Positions 52,776 through 64,000 of a stretch of DNA of 64,000 nucleotides are shown one piece after another. The position numbers and the translations under genes were made by a program. The DNA is from Calliopsis andreniformis (Eukaryota > Arthropoda > Insecta > Hymenoptera > Andrenidae). The notes under the pieces are model-generated. The model was not told where the DNA came from and ran no database searches. It saw nothing but the letters and a program-made list of their open reading frames with translations. The stretch covers positions 372,001-436,000 of the forward strand of contig NW_027480544.1 in NCBI RefSeq assembly GCF_051401765.1. The letters run 5' to 3'. Every line of letters starts with the position of its first letter. Positions within the stretch are counted from its first letter, which is position 1.

Positions 52776-53996
52776 ACTGAGGATTGAGGGTTGAGAACTG
52801 AGGATTGAGGATTGACGCTTGAGGATAGAGGATTGAGGATGGAGGATTGAAGAGAGAGGACCGAGTGTTGAGGATTGAGTGTTGAGAATTGATGTTTGTG
52901 GATGGAGACATGAAGATTGAAGATTGAGGATTGAGTATTGAAAACTGAGAATTCAGTATATTCTTTTGAGTATTGAGTATTGAGTATTGACGATTGAGGA
53001 TTGAGGATTGAGTATTGAAGATTGAAGATTGATGATTGAGGACTGAGGATTGAGGATTGAGGATTGAGGATTGAGTTTTGAAGATTGAGGATTGATGATT
53101 GAGGATTGAGGATTGAGGATTGAGGATTGAGGATTGAAGATTGAGGATTGAGGATTGAGGATTGAGTGTTGAGGGTTGAGTGATGAGAATTGATGCTTGT
53201 GGATGGAGACTTGAAGATTGAAGATTGAGGATTGAGTATTGAAAACTGAGAATTCAGGATATTCTATTGAGAATTGAGAATTGAGGATTGATGATTGAGG
53301 ATTGAGGATTGAGGTTTGAGGATTGAGGACGAGGACTGACGGTTGGGGATTGAGGTTTGAGTATTGAGGATTGAGGATTGAGGACTGAGGATTGGGGATT
53401 GAGGACTGGGGGTTGAGGATTGATTATTGAGCTTTGGGGAATGAAGATTGTGGACTGGGGATAGAGGATTGAATATTGAGGATTAAGGATATAGTATTGG
53501 GGATTGAGGATCTAGGATACGAGATTGATTATTGAGGATTCAAGATTGAGGACTGAGGATTGAGGATTGAGAATTGAGAATTGAGGATGAGGACTGAGGG
53601 TTGAGGATGGAGGTTTGAGGAATGAGGATTGAGGATTGAGGATTGAGGATTGAGGGCTGAGGATTGAGGACGAGGACTGACGGTTGAGGATTGAGAATTG
53701 ATGATTGAGGATTGAGGATTGAGGACTGAGGATTGAGGATTGAAGATCGAGCATTGAGGATTGAAGATTGAGGACTGGTTATTGAGGATTGATGATTGAG
53801 GATTGAGGATTGAGGATTGAGGATTGAGGATTGAAGATTGAGGATTGAGGATTGAGGATTGAGTGTTTAGGTTTGAGTGATGAGAATTGATGTTTGTGGA
53901 TGGAGACTTGAAGGTTGAAGATTGAGGATTGAGTATTGAAAACTGAGAATTCAGGATATTCTATTGAGAATTGAGAATTGAGGATTGATGATTGAG
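52776..53996 (+). repeat. 2.64-kb duplication, right copy
   Basis: Counterpart of 50131-51358. Its first 830 bp also match 63171-64000 at offset 10395, so three copies of this sequence are in the window. After 53996 it reads GTTTTGAGGATTG, the order found after other landmarks (for example near 4240), whereas the left copy continues with GGATTGAGG. Confidence 0.88.
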
Positions 53997-55537
53997 TTTT
54001 GAGGATTGATGTTTGAGGGTTGTGTATTGAATATTGAGGATTGAGGATTGAGGATTGAAGATTGAGGATTGAGGATTCAAGATTGAGTATTGATGATTGA
54101 AGATTGAGGATTGAGGATTGAGGGTTGAGGATTGAGGACGAGGACTGACGGTTGAGGATTGAGGTTTGAGTATTGAGGATTGAGGATTGAGGACTGAGGA
54201 TTGGGGATTGAGGACTGAGGATTGAAGATTGAGTATTGAGGATTGAGGACTGGGGACTGAGGATTGAAGATTGAGGATTAATGATTGAGGATTGGGGATT
54301 GAGGATCTAGGATTGGAGATTGATTATTGAGGATTGAAGATTGAGAATTGAGGATTGAGGATTTAGAATTGAGAATTGAGGATGAGGACTGAGGGTTTAG
54401 GATTGTGGTTTGAGGAATGAGGATTGAGGATTGAGGATTGAGGATTGAGGATTGAGGATTGAGGATTGAGGATTGTGTATTGAAGATTGAGTATTCATTA
54501 CTGAGGATTGAGGATTGAGGATTGAGGGTTGAGGATTGAGTATCGAAGATTGAGTATTGAGGAATGAAGATTGAAGTTTGAGGATTGAGGATTGAGGGTG
54601 CAGGATGAGGGCTGAGTGTTGAGGATTGAGGTTTGAGTATTGAATACTGAGAATTCAGGATATTCTATTGAGTATTGAGAATTGAGGATTGATGGTTGAG
54701 TATTGAGGATTGAGGATTGAGGATTGAGGATTGAGTATTGAAGATTGAGGATTGATGATTGAGGATTGAGGATTGAGGATTGAGGATTGAGGATTGAGTG
54801 TTGAAGATTGAGGATTGAGTATTGAGGATTGAGGATTGAGGACTGAGGATTGGGGATTGAGGACTGAGTATTGAGGATTGATTATTGAGCTTTGGGGATT
54901 GAAGATTATGGACTGGGGATAGAGGATTGAATATTGAAGATTAAGGATAGAGTATTGGGGATTGAGGGTCTAGCATACGAGATTGATTATTGAGGATTGA
55001 AGATTGAGGATTGAGGATTGAGGATTGAGAATTGAGAATTGAGGATGAGGACTGAGGGTTGATGATGGAGGTTTGAGGAATGAGGATTGTGGATTGAGGA
55101 TTGAGGGTTGAGGATTGAGGATTGAGTATTGAAGATAGAGGATTGATGACTGAGGGTTGAGGATTGAGGATTGAAGATTGGGGATTGAGGATTGAAGATT
55201 GAGTATGGAGGATTGAAGATTGAGGATTGAGGATTGAGGATTGAGGATTGAAGATTGAGGACTGAGTGTTGAGGGTTGAGTGATGAGAATTGATGTTTGT
55301 GGATTGAGATTTGAAGATTGAAGATTGGGGATTGAGCATTGAACCATGAGAATTCAGGATATTCTATTGAGTATTGAGAATTGAGAATTGATGCTTGAAT
55401 ACTGGTGATTGATGGTTGAGGGTTGTGTGTTGAAAATTGAGGATTGAGGATTGTGGATTGAGGATTGAGGATTGAAGATTGAGTATTGAGGATTGAAGAT
55501 TGAGGATTGAGGATTGAGGATTGAGGATTGAGGGGTG
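53997..55537 (+). repeat. Heptamer segment linking the 12.6-kb copies
   Basis: Satellite only. 54.25-54.75 kb resembles 11.4-11.9 kb and 18.2-18.7 kb (GAGGGTTTAGGATTGTGG near 54388; landmark at about 54651). 54.9-55.5 kb resembles 1.55-2.09 kb. It thus looks like a mosaic of modules from the 24-kb family placed between the two 12.6-kb copies. No gene is seen. Confidence 0.8.
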
Positions 55538-58500
55538 AGGATTGAAGATTGAGGATTGGGGACTGAGTGTTGAGTGTTCAGTGATGAGAATTGATGTTTG
55601 TGGATAGAGATTTGAAGATTGCAGATTGAGTATTGAGTATTGAAATCTGTGAATTGATGATATTGTATTGAGAATTGAGAATTGGCAACTGATTGTTGAG
55701 GACTGAGGTCTGAAGGTTGAGGATTCAGGATTGAAGATTCAGGATTGAGGTTTGAGGACTGAGGATTGAGGATTGAGAATTGAGGATTGAGGATTGAGGA
55801 TTGAGGATTGAGGATTGAGTATTGATGATTGAATATTGAGGATTGAGTATTGATAGTTGAGGATTGAGGACGAGGACTGACGGTTGCGGATTGAGGTATG
55901 AGGATTGAGTGTTGAGGATTGAGGACTTAGGATTGAGGTTTGAGGACTGAGGACTGGGGATTGAGGATCGAATGCTGAGTATTGAGGATTGAAGATTGAG
56001 GATTGAGGATTGAGGATTGAGAATGGAGGATGAGGACTGAGGGTTGAGGATTGAGGTTTGAGGAATGAGGTTTGAGGATTGAGGATTGAGCATTGAGGAT
56101 TGAGGATTGAGGTTTGAGGATTGAGGACTGAGGATTGACGATCGAATGTTGAGTATTGAGGATTGAAGATTGAGGATTATGGACTGAGGATTGAGGATGG
56201 AGAAAGAGTGCTGAGGGCTGAGGATTGAGGTTTGAGTAATGAATCGTAAGAATTCATGTTATTCTATTAGGTATTGGGGATTGACGATTGATGGTTAAGT
56301 ATTGAGGATTGAGGATAGAGGATTGAAGATTGAGTATTCAGGATTGAAGATTGAGGATTGAGGATTGAGGCTTGAGGATTGAGGATTGAGGATTGAAGAT
56401 TGAGGATTGGGGTTTGAGGATTGACGATTGAGGATTGAGGATTGAATATTGAGGATTGAGTATTGAAGATTGAGGCCTGAGGACAGAGGATTGAGGATTG
56501 AGAATTGAGGATGGAGGATTGAGGGTTGACGTTTGAGGATTGAGTATTGAAGGTTGAGGATTGATGATTGAGGATTGTGGATTGAGGATTGAGTATTGAG
56601 GTTTGAGTATTGAAGATTGTGGATTGATGATTGACGATTGAGGACTGAGGATTGAGGATTGACTATTGAGCATTGGGGATTGAAGAATGTGGACTGGGGA
56701 TAGAGGATTAAATATTGAGGATTAAGGATAGAGTATTGGAGATTGAGGATCTAGGACAGGAGATTGATTATTGAGGATTGAAGTGTGAGGATTGAGGATT
56801 GAGGATTGATGATTGAGGATTGAGGATTGAAGATTGAGTATGGAGGATTGAAGATTGAGGATTGAGGATTAAGGATTGAGGATTGAAGATTGAGGACTGA
56901 GTGTTGAGGGCTGAGTGATGAGAATTGATGTTTGTGGATTGAGATTTGAAGATTGAAGATTGGGGATTTAGCATTGAACCATGAGAATTCAGGATATTCT
57001 ATGGAGTATTGAGAATTGAGGATTGATGGTTGAATATTGGTGATCGATGGTTGAGGGTTGTGTGTTGAATATTGAGGATTGAGGATTGTGGATTGAGGAT
57101 TGAAGATTGAGTATTGATGATTGAGAATTGAGAATTGAGTATGAGGACTGAGGGTTGAGGAATGAGGTTTGAGGAATGACGATTGAGGATTGAGGATTGA
57201 GGATTGAGGATTGAGGATTGAGGATTGAGGATTGAGTATTGAAGATTGAGTATTCATGACTGAGGATTGAGGATTGAGGATTGAGTGTTGAGGATTGAGG
57301 ATCGAAGATTGAGTGTTGAGGATTCAAGGTTGAGGTTTGAGGATTGAGAATTGAGGGTGGAGGATGAGGGCTGAGGGTTGAGGATTGAGGTTTGAGTATT
57401 GAATACTGAGAATTCAGGATATTCTACTGAGAATTGAGAATTGAGGATTGATGATTGAGTTTTGAGGATTGATGTTTGAGGGTTGTGTATTGAATATTGA
57501 GGATTGAGGACTGAGGATTGAGGATTGAGGATTGAGGATTGAGGGTTGAGGATTGAGGAACGAAGATTGAGTATTGAGGATTGAAGGTTGAGGTTTGAGG
57601 ATTGAGGATTGAGGGTGGAGGATGAGGGCTGAGGGTTGAGGATTGAGGATTGATGATTGACGCTTGAGGATAGAGGATCGAGGATGGAGGATTGAAGGCT
57701 GAGTATTGAGGATTGAAGATTGAGGAATGAGGATTCAGGATTGAGGATTGAAGATTGAGGACTGAGTGTTGAGGGTTGAGTGATGAGAATTGATGTTTGT
57801 GGATTGAGATTTGAAGATTGAAGATTGGGGATTGAGCATTGAACCATGAGAATTCAGGATATTCTATTGAGTATTGAGAATTGAGGATTGATGCTTGAAT
57901 ATTGGTGATTGACGGTTGAGGGTTGTGTGTTGAAAATTGAGGATTGAGGATTGTGGATTGAGGATTGAAGATTGAGTATTGATGAGTGAGGTTTGAGGGT
58001 TGAGGGTTGAGGATTGAGGACGAGGACTGGCGGTTGAGGATTGAGGTTTGAGGATTGAGGATTGAAGGCTGAGGATTGAGGACGAGGACTGACGGTTGAG
58101 GATTGAGGATTGATGATTGAGGACTGAGGATTGAGGACTGAGGATTGAGGATTGAGGATTGAGGATTGAAGGTTGAGGATTGAGGATTGAGGATTGAGGA
58201 TTGAGGATTGAAGATTGAGGATTGGGGATTGAGGATTGACAATTGAGGATTGAGTATTGAGGATTGAGAATTGACGATTGAGGATTGAAGATTGAGTATT
58301 GAGGATTGAGGACTGGGGATTGAGGATTGAAGATTGAGGATTAACGATTGAGGATTGGGGATTGAGGATCTAGGATTGGAGATTGATTATTGAGGATTGA
58401 GGATTGAGAATTGAGGATTGAGGATTTAGAATTGAGAATTGAGGATGAGGACTGAGGGTTTAGGATTGTGGTTTGAGGCCTGAGGGCAGAGGATTGAGGA

Positions 58501-61500
58501 TTGAGAATTGAGGATGGAGGATTGAGGGTTGACGTTTGAGGATTGAGTATTGAAGATTGAGAAATGATGATTGAGGATTGAGGATTGAGGATTGAGGATT
58601 GAGGATTGAGTATTGAAGATTGTGGATTGATGATTGACGATTGAGGACTGAGGATTGAGGATTGATTATTGAGCTTTGGGGATTGAAGAATGTGGCCTGG
58701 GGATAGAGGATTGAATATTGAGGATTAAGGATAGAGTATTGGGTATTGAGGATCTAGGACAGGAGATTGATTATAGAGGATTGAAGAGTGAGGATTGAGG
58801 ATTGAGGATTGATGAGTGAGGATTGAAGATTGAAGATTGAGTATGGAGGATTGAAGATTGAGAATTGAGGATTGAGGATTGAGGATTGAAGATTGAGGAC
58901 TGAGTGTTGAGGGTTGAGTGGTGAGAATTGATGTTTGTGGATTGAGATTTGAAGATTGAAGATTGGGGATTTAGCATTGAACCATGAGAATTCAGGATAT
59001 TCTATTGTGTATTGAGAATTGAGGATTGATGGTTGAATATTGGTGATTGATGGTTCAGGGTTGTGTGTTGAATCTTGAGGATTGAGGATTGTGGATTGAG
59101 GATTGAAGATTGGGTATTGATGATTGAGAATTGAGAATTGAGGATGAGGACTGAGGGTTGAGGAATGAGGTTTGAGGAATGAGGATTGAGGATTGACGCT
59201 TGAGGATAGAGGATCGAGGATGGAGGATTGAAGGCTGAGTATTGAGGATTGAAGATTGAGGATTGAGGATTCAGGATTGAGGATTGAGGATGAGGGCTGA
59301 GGGTTGAGGATTGAGGATTGAGGATTGAGGGTTGAAGATTGAGTATTGAGGATTGAAGGTTGAGGATTGAGGATTCAGGATTGAGGATTGAGGATGAGGG
59401 CTGAGGGTTGAGGGTTGAGGTTTGAGGCCTGAGGACAGAGGATTGAGGATTGAGAATTGAGGATGGAGGATTGAGGGTTGATGTTTGAGGATTGAGTATT
59501 GAAGATTGAGGATTGATGATTGAGGATTGAGGATTGAGGATTGAGGATTGAGGATTGAGTATTGAAGATTGTGGATTGATGATTGACGATTGAGGACTGA
59601 GGATTGAGGATTGATTATTGAGCTTTGGGGATTGAAGAATGTGGCCTGGGAATAGAGGATTGAATATTGAGGATTAAGGATAGAGTATTCGGGATTGAGT
59701 ATCTAGGACAGGAGATTGATTATTGAGGATTGAAGAGTGAGGATTGAGGATTGAGGATTGATGATTGAGGATTGAGGATTGAAGATTGAGTATGGAGGAT
59801 TGAAGATTGAGGATTGAGGATTAAGGATTGAGGATTGAAGATTGAGGACTGAGTGTTGAGGGTTGAGTGATGAGAATTGATGTTTGTGGATTGAGATTTG
59901 AAGATTGAAGATTGGGTATTTAGCATTGAACCATGAGAATTCAGGATATTCTATTGTGTATTGAGAATTCAGGATTGATGGTTGAATATTGGTGATTGAC
60001 GGTTCAGGGTTGTGTGTTGAATCTTGAGGATTGAGGATTGTGGATTGAGGATTGAAGATTGAGTATTGATGATTGAGAATTGAGAATTGAGGATGAGGAC
60101 TGAGGGTTGAGGAATGAGGTTTGAGGAATGAGGATTGATGATTGAGGATTGAGGATTGAGGATTGATGTCTGAGGATTCGGGATTGAGGTTTGAGGACTG
60201 AGGATTGAGGGTTGAGGATTGAGGATTGAGGATTGACGCTTGAGGATAGAGGATTGAGGATGGAGGATTGAAGAGAGAGGACCGAGTGTTGAGGATTGAG
60301 TGTTGAGAATTGATGTTTGAGGATTGAGATTTGATTATTGAATATTGTGGATTGAGTATTGAATCATGAGAATTCGGGATATTCTATTGAGTATTGAGAA
60401 TTGAGGATTGATGGTTGAGTATTGAGAATTGATGGTTGATGGTTGTGTGTTGAATATTGAGGATTGAGGGTTGAGGATTTAGGATTGAAAATTGAGGATT
60501 GAAGATTGAGTATTAATGATTGAAGATTGAGGATTGAGGATTGAGGGTTGTGGATTAAGGACGAGTACTGAAGGTTGAGGACTGAAGATTGACGATTGAG
60601 AATTGAGGATTGAGGATTGAGGATTGAGGATTGAGGATTGAGGGCTGAAGATTGAGGATTGGGTATTGAGTATTGAAGAAATAGGATTGAGGATTGAGGA
60701 CTGAGGATTGCAGATTGAGTATTGAGGATTGAAGACTGACGATTGACGATTGAGGATTGAGGATTGGGGATTGAGGATTGAGGATTGAAGATTGAGTATT
60801 GAGGATTGAAGATTGAGTATTGATGATTGAATATTGAGGATTGAGGATTCATTGTTGAGGATTGAGGACGAGGACTGACGGTTGATGATTGAGGTATGAG
60901 GATTGAGGATTGAGGGTTGAGGACTGAGGACTCAGGTTTGAGGATTGAGGACTGAGGATTGAGGATCGAGTGTTGAGTATTGAGGATTGAAGGTTGAGGA
61001 TTGAGGATTGAGGATTGAGGATGGAGGATGAGGGCTGAGGTTTGAGGATTGAGGTTTGAGTATTGAATCCTGAGTATTCAGGATATTCTATTGAGTATTG
61101 AGATTTGAGGATTGATGGTTGAGTATTGAGGATTGAGGATTGAGGACTGAGTATTGAAGATTGAGGATTGATGATTGAGGATTGATGACTGAGGATTGAG
61201 GATTGAGGTTTGAGGATTGAGGATTGAAGATTGAAGATTGAGTATTGAGGATTGAAGGTTGAGGATTGAGGATTGAGAATTGAGGATTGAGGATTGAGTT
61301 TTGAAGATTGAGGATTGATGATTGAGGATTGAGTATTGAGGATTGAGGATTGAAGATTCAGGACTGAGTGTTGAGGGTTGAGTGATGATAATTGATGTTT
61401 GTGGATGGAGACATGAAGATTGAAGGTTGAGGATTGAGTATTGAAAACTGAGAATTCAGGATATTCTATTGAGAATTGAGAATTGAGGATTGATGATTGA

Positions 61501-62712
61501 GTTTTGAGGATTGATGTTTGAGGGTTGTGTATTGAATATTGAGCATTGAGGATTGAGGATTGAGGATTGAGGATTGTGGATTGAAGATTGAGTATTGGTG
61601 ATAGAAGATTGAGGATTGAGGATTGAGGGTTGAGGATTGACGACGAGGACTGACGGTTGAGGATTGAGGTTTGAGTATTGAGGATTGAGGACTGAGGACT
61701 GAGGATTGGGGATTGAGGACTGAGGATTGACGATTGATTATTGAGCTTTGGGGATTGAAGATTGTGGACTGGGGATAGAGGATTGAATATTGAGGATTAA
61801 GGATAGAGTATTGGGGATTGAGGATCTAGGACAGGAGATTGATTATTGAGGATTGAAGAGTGAGGATTGAGGATTGAGGATTGATGATTGAGGATTGAGG
61901 ATTGAAGATTGAGTATGGAGGATTGAAGATTGAGGATTGAGGATTAAGGATTGAGGACTGAAGATTGAGGACAGAGTGTTGAGGGTTGAGTGATGAGAAT
62001 TGATGTTTGTGGATTGAGGTTTGAAGATTGAGATTGGGGATTTAGCATTGAACCATGAGAATTCAGGATATTCTATTGAGTATTGAGAATTGAGGATTGA
62101 TGGTTGAATATTGGTGATTGATGGTTGAGAGCTGTGTGTTGAATATTGAGGATTGAGGATTGTGGATTGAGGATTGAAGATTGAGTATTGATGATTGAGA
62201 ATTGAGAATTGAGGATCAGGACTGAGGGTTGAGGAATGAGGACTGAGGGCTGAGGATGGAGGTTTGAGGAATGAGGATTGAGGATTGAGGATTGAGGACT
62301 GAGGATTGAGGATTGAGTATTGAAGATTGAGGATTGATGACTGAGGATTGAGGATTGAGGATTGATGATTGAGGATTGAGGATTGAAGATTGAGTATGGA
62401 GGATTGAAGATTGAGGATTGAGGATTAAGGACTGAGGATTGAAGATTGAGGACTGAGTGTTGAGGGTTGAGTGATGAGAATTGATGTTTGTGGATTGAGA
62501 TTTGAAGATTGAAGATTGGGGATTTAGCAGTGAACCATGAGAATTCAGGATATTCTATTGAGTATTGAGAATTGAGGATTGATGGTTGAACATTGGTGAT
62601 TGATGGTTGAGGGTTGTGTGTTGATTATTGAGGATTGAGGATTGTGGATTGAGGATTGGAGATTGAGTATTGATGATTGAGGATTGAGGGTTGAGGTTTG
62701 AGGATTGAGGAC
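55538..62712 (+). repeat. 12.6-kb higher-order repeat, copy B
   Basis: Second copy of 42910-50132. Upstream of 55538 the sequence is unlike that before 42910; it instead follows the order seen at about 1600-2090 (for example AGGGTCTAGCATACGAG near 54966 against AGGGTCTAGGATACGAG near 1623). Copy B continues without a break into sequence matching 52.3-53.6 kb up to the window end, so it preserves an order that copy A has lost. Confidence 0.93.
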
Positions 62713-64000
62713 GAGGGCTGACGGTTGAGGATTGAGGTTTGAGGATTGAGGATTGAGGGCTGAGGATTGAGGACGAGGACTGACGGTTGAGGATTGAGAA
62801 TTGATGATTGAGGATTGAGGATTGAGGACTGAGGATTGAGGATTGAAGATCGAGCATTGAGGATTGAAGATTGAGGTCTGGTTATTGAGGATTGAAGATT
62901 GAGGATTAAGGATTGAGGATTGCGGATTGGGGATCTAGGATTGAGGATTGAGGACTGCGGATTGAAGATTGAGGACTGAGTGTTGAGGGTTGAGTGATGA
63001 GAATTGATGTCTGTGGATTGAGATTTGAAGTTTGAAGATTGGGGATTGAGTACTGAAAACTGTCAATTGAGGATATTCTATTGAGGATTGAGGATTGACA
63101 ATTGATTGTTGCGGACTGAGGGATGAAGATTGAGCATTCAGGACTGAGGATTCGGAATTGAGGTTTGAGGACTGAGGATTGAGGGTTGAGAACTGAGGAT
63201 TGAGGATTGACGCTTGAGGATAGAGGATTGAGGATGGAGGATTGAAGAGAGAGGACCGAGTGTTGAGGATTGAGTGTTGAGAAGTGATGTTTGTGGATGG
63301 AGACATGAAGATTGAAGATTGAGGATTGAGTATTGAAAACTGAGAATTCAGTATATTCTTTTGAGTATTGAGTATTGAGTATTGACGATTGAGGATTGAG
63401 GATTGAGTATTGAAGATTGAAGATTGATGATTGAGGACTGAGGATTGAGGATTGAGGATTGAGGATTGAGTTTTGAAGATTGAGGATTGATGATTGAGGA
63501 TTGAGGATTGAGGATTGAGGATTGAGGATTGAGGATTGAAGATTGAGGATTGAGGATTGAGGATTGAGTGTTGAGGGTTGAGTGATGAGAATTGATGCTT
63601 GTGGATGGAGACTTGAAGATTGAAGATTGAGGATTGAGTATTGAAAACTGAGAATTCAGGATATTCTATTGAGAATTGAGAATTGAGGATTGATGATTGA
63701 GGATTGAGGATTGAGGTTTGAGGATTGAGGACGAGGACTGACGGTTGGGGATTGAGGTTTGAGTATTGAGGATTGAGGATTGAGGACTGAGAATTGGGGA
63801 TTGAGGACTGGGGGTTGAGGATTGATTATTGAGCTTTGGGGAATGAAGATTGTGGACTGGGGATAGAGGATTGAATATTGAGGCTTAAGGATATAGTATT
63901 GGGGATTGAGGATCTAGGATACGAGATTGATTATTGAGGATTCAAGATTGAGGACTGAGGATTGAGGATTGAGAATTGAGAATTGAGGATGAGGACTGAG
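62713..64000 (+). repeat. Continuation of copy B to the window edge
   Basis: Matches 52318-53605 at offset 10395 with only scattered base changes, for example GAAGTGATG near 63282 where the partner has GAATTGATG. It carries a landmark variant ending AGTATATTC near 63348 and a standard one near 63651. The array clearly continues past the window. Confidence 0.88.

Larger units (their letters stand above)
1..64000 (+). repeat. Degenerate heptamer satellite array, consensus GGATTGA (TTGAGGA)
   Basis: The whole window is head-to-tail 7-bp units. Runs of 4 to 8 perfect GGATTGA units alternate with units carrying one or two substitutions: AGATTGA, GTATTGA, GAATTGA, TGATTGA, GGACTGA, GGGTTGA, GGTTTGA, GGAATGA, GGATAGA, GGATTCA and GGATTGG all recur. 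Every position varies somewhere; the TTGA part looks best kept. A few units are 6 bp (for example GGATGA and GGACGA) and shift the phase. The + strand is G-rich with almost no C, which appears only in variant units. No inverted block was seen. No gene, RNA gene or mobile element interrupts the array, and both edges of the window lie inside it, so its true length is unknown. I infer a eukaryotic heterochromatic satellite; a named family was not recognised. Confidence 0.98.

Noticed and set aside
1..64000. CRISPR array
   Set aside because: The repeats are contiguous 7-bp units with no unique spacers of constant length, and no cas-like gene is present.
1..64000. Telomeric or interstitial telomere repeat
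   Set aside because: The consensus TTGAGGA is not a known telomere unit that I recognise. TTTAGGA-like strings occur only as isolated variants (for example near 895), and no run of TTAGGG, TTTAGGG or TTAGG was seen.
1..64000. Leucine-rich-repeat, antifreeze or other repeat-protein gene
   Set aside because: The SSILNPQ cycle has no LRR or antifreeze spacing and is fully explained by reading TCCTCAA in triplets.
1..64000. Inverted duplications or palindromic arms
   Set aside because: The G-rich strand is always the + strand; a block in inverse orientation would appear as C-rich sequence and none was seen.
1..64000. tRNA, rRNA or structured RNA genes
   Set aside because: No unique sequence with paired stems was found, and the near absence of C on the + strand prevents ordinary G-C stems.

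Overview
This window holds no gene that I can support. All 64,000 bases are one continuous, degenerate tandem array of a 7-bp unit. The + strand consensus is GGATTGA (equally TTGAGGA; TCCTCAA on the - strand). Every unit lies in the same orientation. I saw no unique-sequence island, RNA gene, transposon terminus, CRISPR array or conventional coding region. Long open frames exist only on the - strand. They follow from reading a stop-free 7-bp unit in a 3-base code and give the same cycling heptapeptide (SSILNPQ) in all three frames.

The organism cannot be named from the sequence. A gene-free array of at least 64 kb with nested higher-order repeats is typical of eukaryotic constitutive heterochromatin (pericentromeric, subtelomeric, or sex/B-chromosome satellite). 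Bacterial heptamer repeats, such as the STRR elements of heterocystous cyanobacteria, are known but are normally far shorter. I do not recognise this heptamer as a named satellite.

The information lies in where the variant heptamers fall, and these reveal a nested mosaic. (1) A segment of about 19 kb at 1-18981 recurs at 24195-43168 (offset 24194, then 24187 after one heptamer is lost), differing only at scattered bases. (2) Inside it, a 2005-bp unit is tandemly triplicated (5101-7105, 7106-9110, 9111-11122) and also occurs once at 15905-17909; the second large copy keeps the same 3+1 arrangement. (3) 18982-24194 lies between the large copies, is less regular and carries its own internal duplications. 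(4) The right third is a different regime: 42910-50132 recurs at 55538-62712 (offset 12628, drifting to 12580), and copy A continues into a 2.64-kb local duplication (50131-51358 and 52776-53996) with an apparent 460-bp loss. (5) All regimes share a landmark block of fixed variant heptamers around GAGAATTCAGGATATTC, which carries an EcoRI site and recurs every few hundred bases.

Unit-specific mutations show the order of events: the 2-kb triplication came first, the three units then diverged slightly, and the whole was later copied in the 24-kb event. The window therefore records slippage (single-heptamer gains and losses), unequal exchange at 2-kb scale, and segmental duplication at 7-24 kb scale. 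A long-read assembly artefact remains possible for the near-identical blocks. All comparisons were made by eye; identities are estimates.
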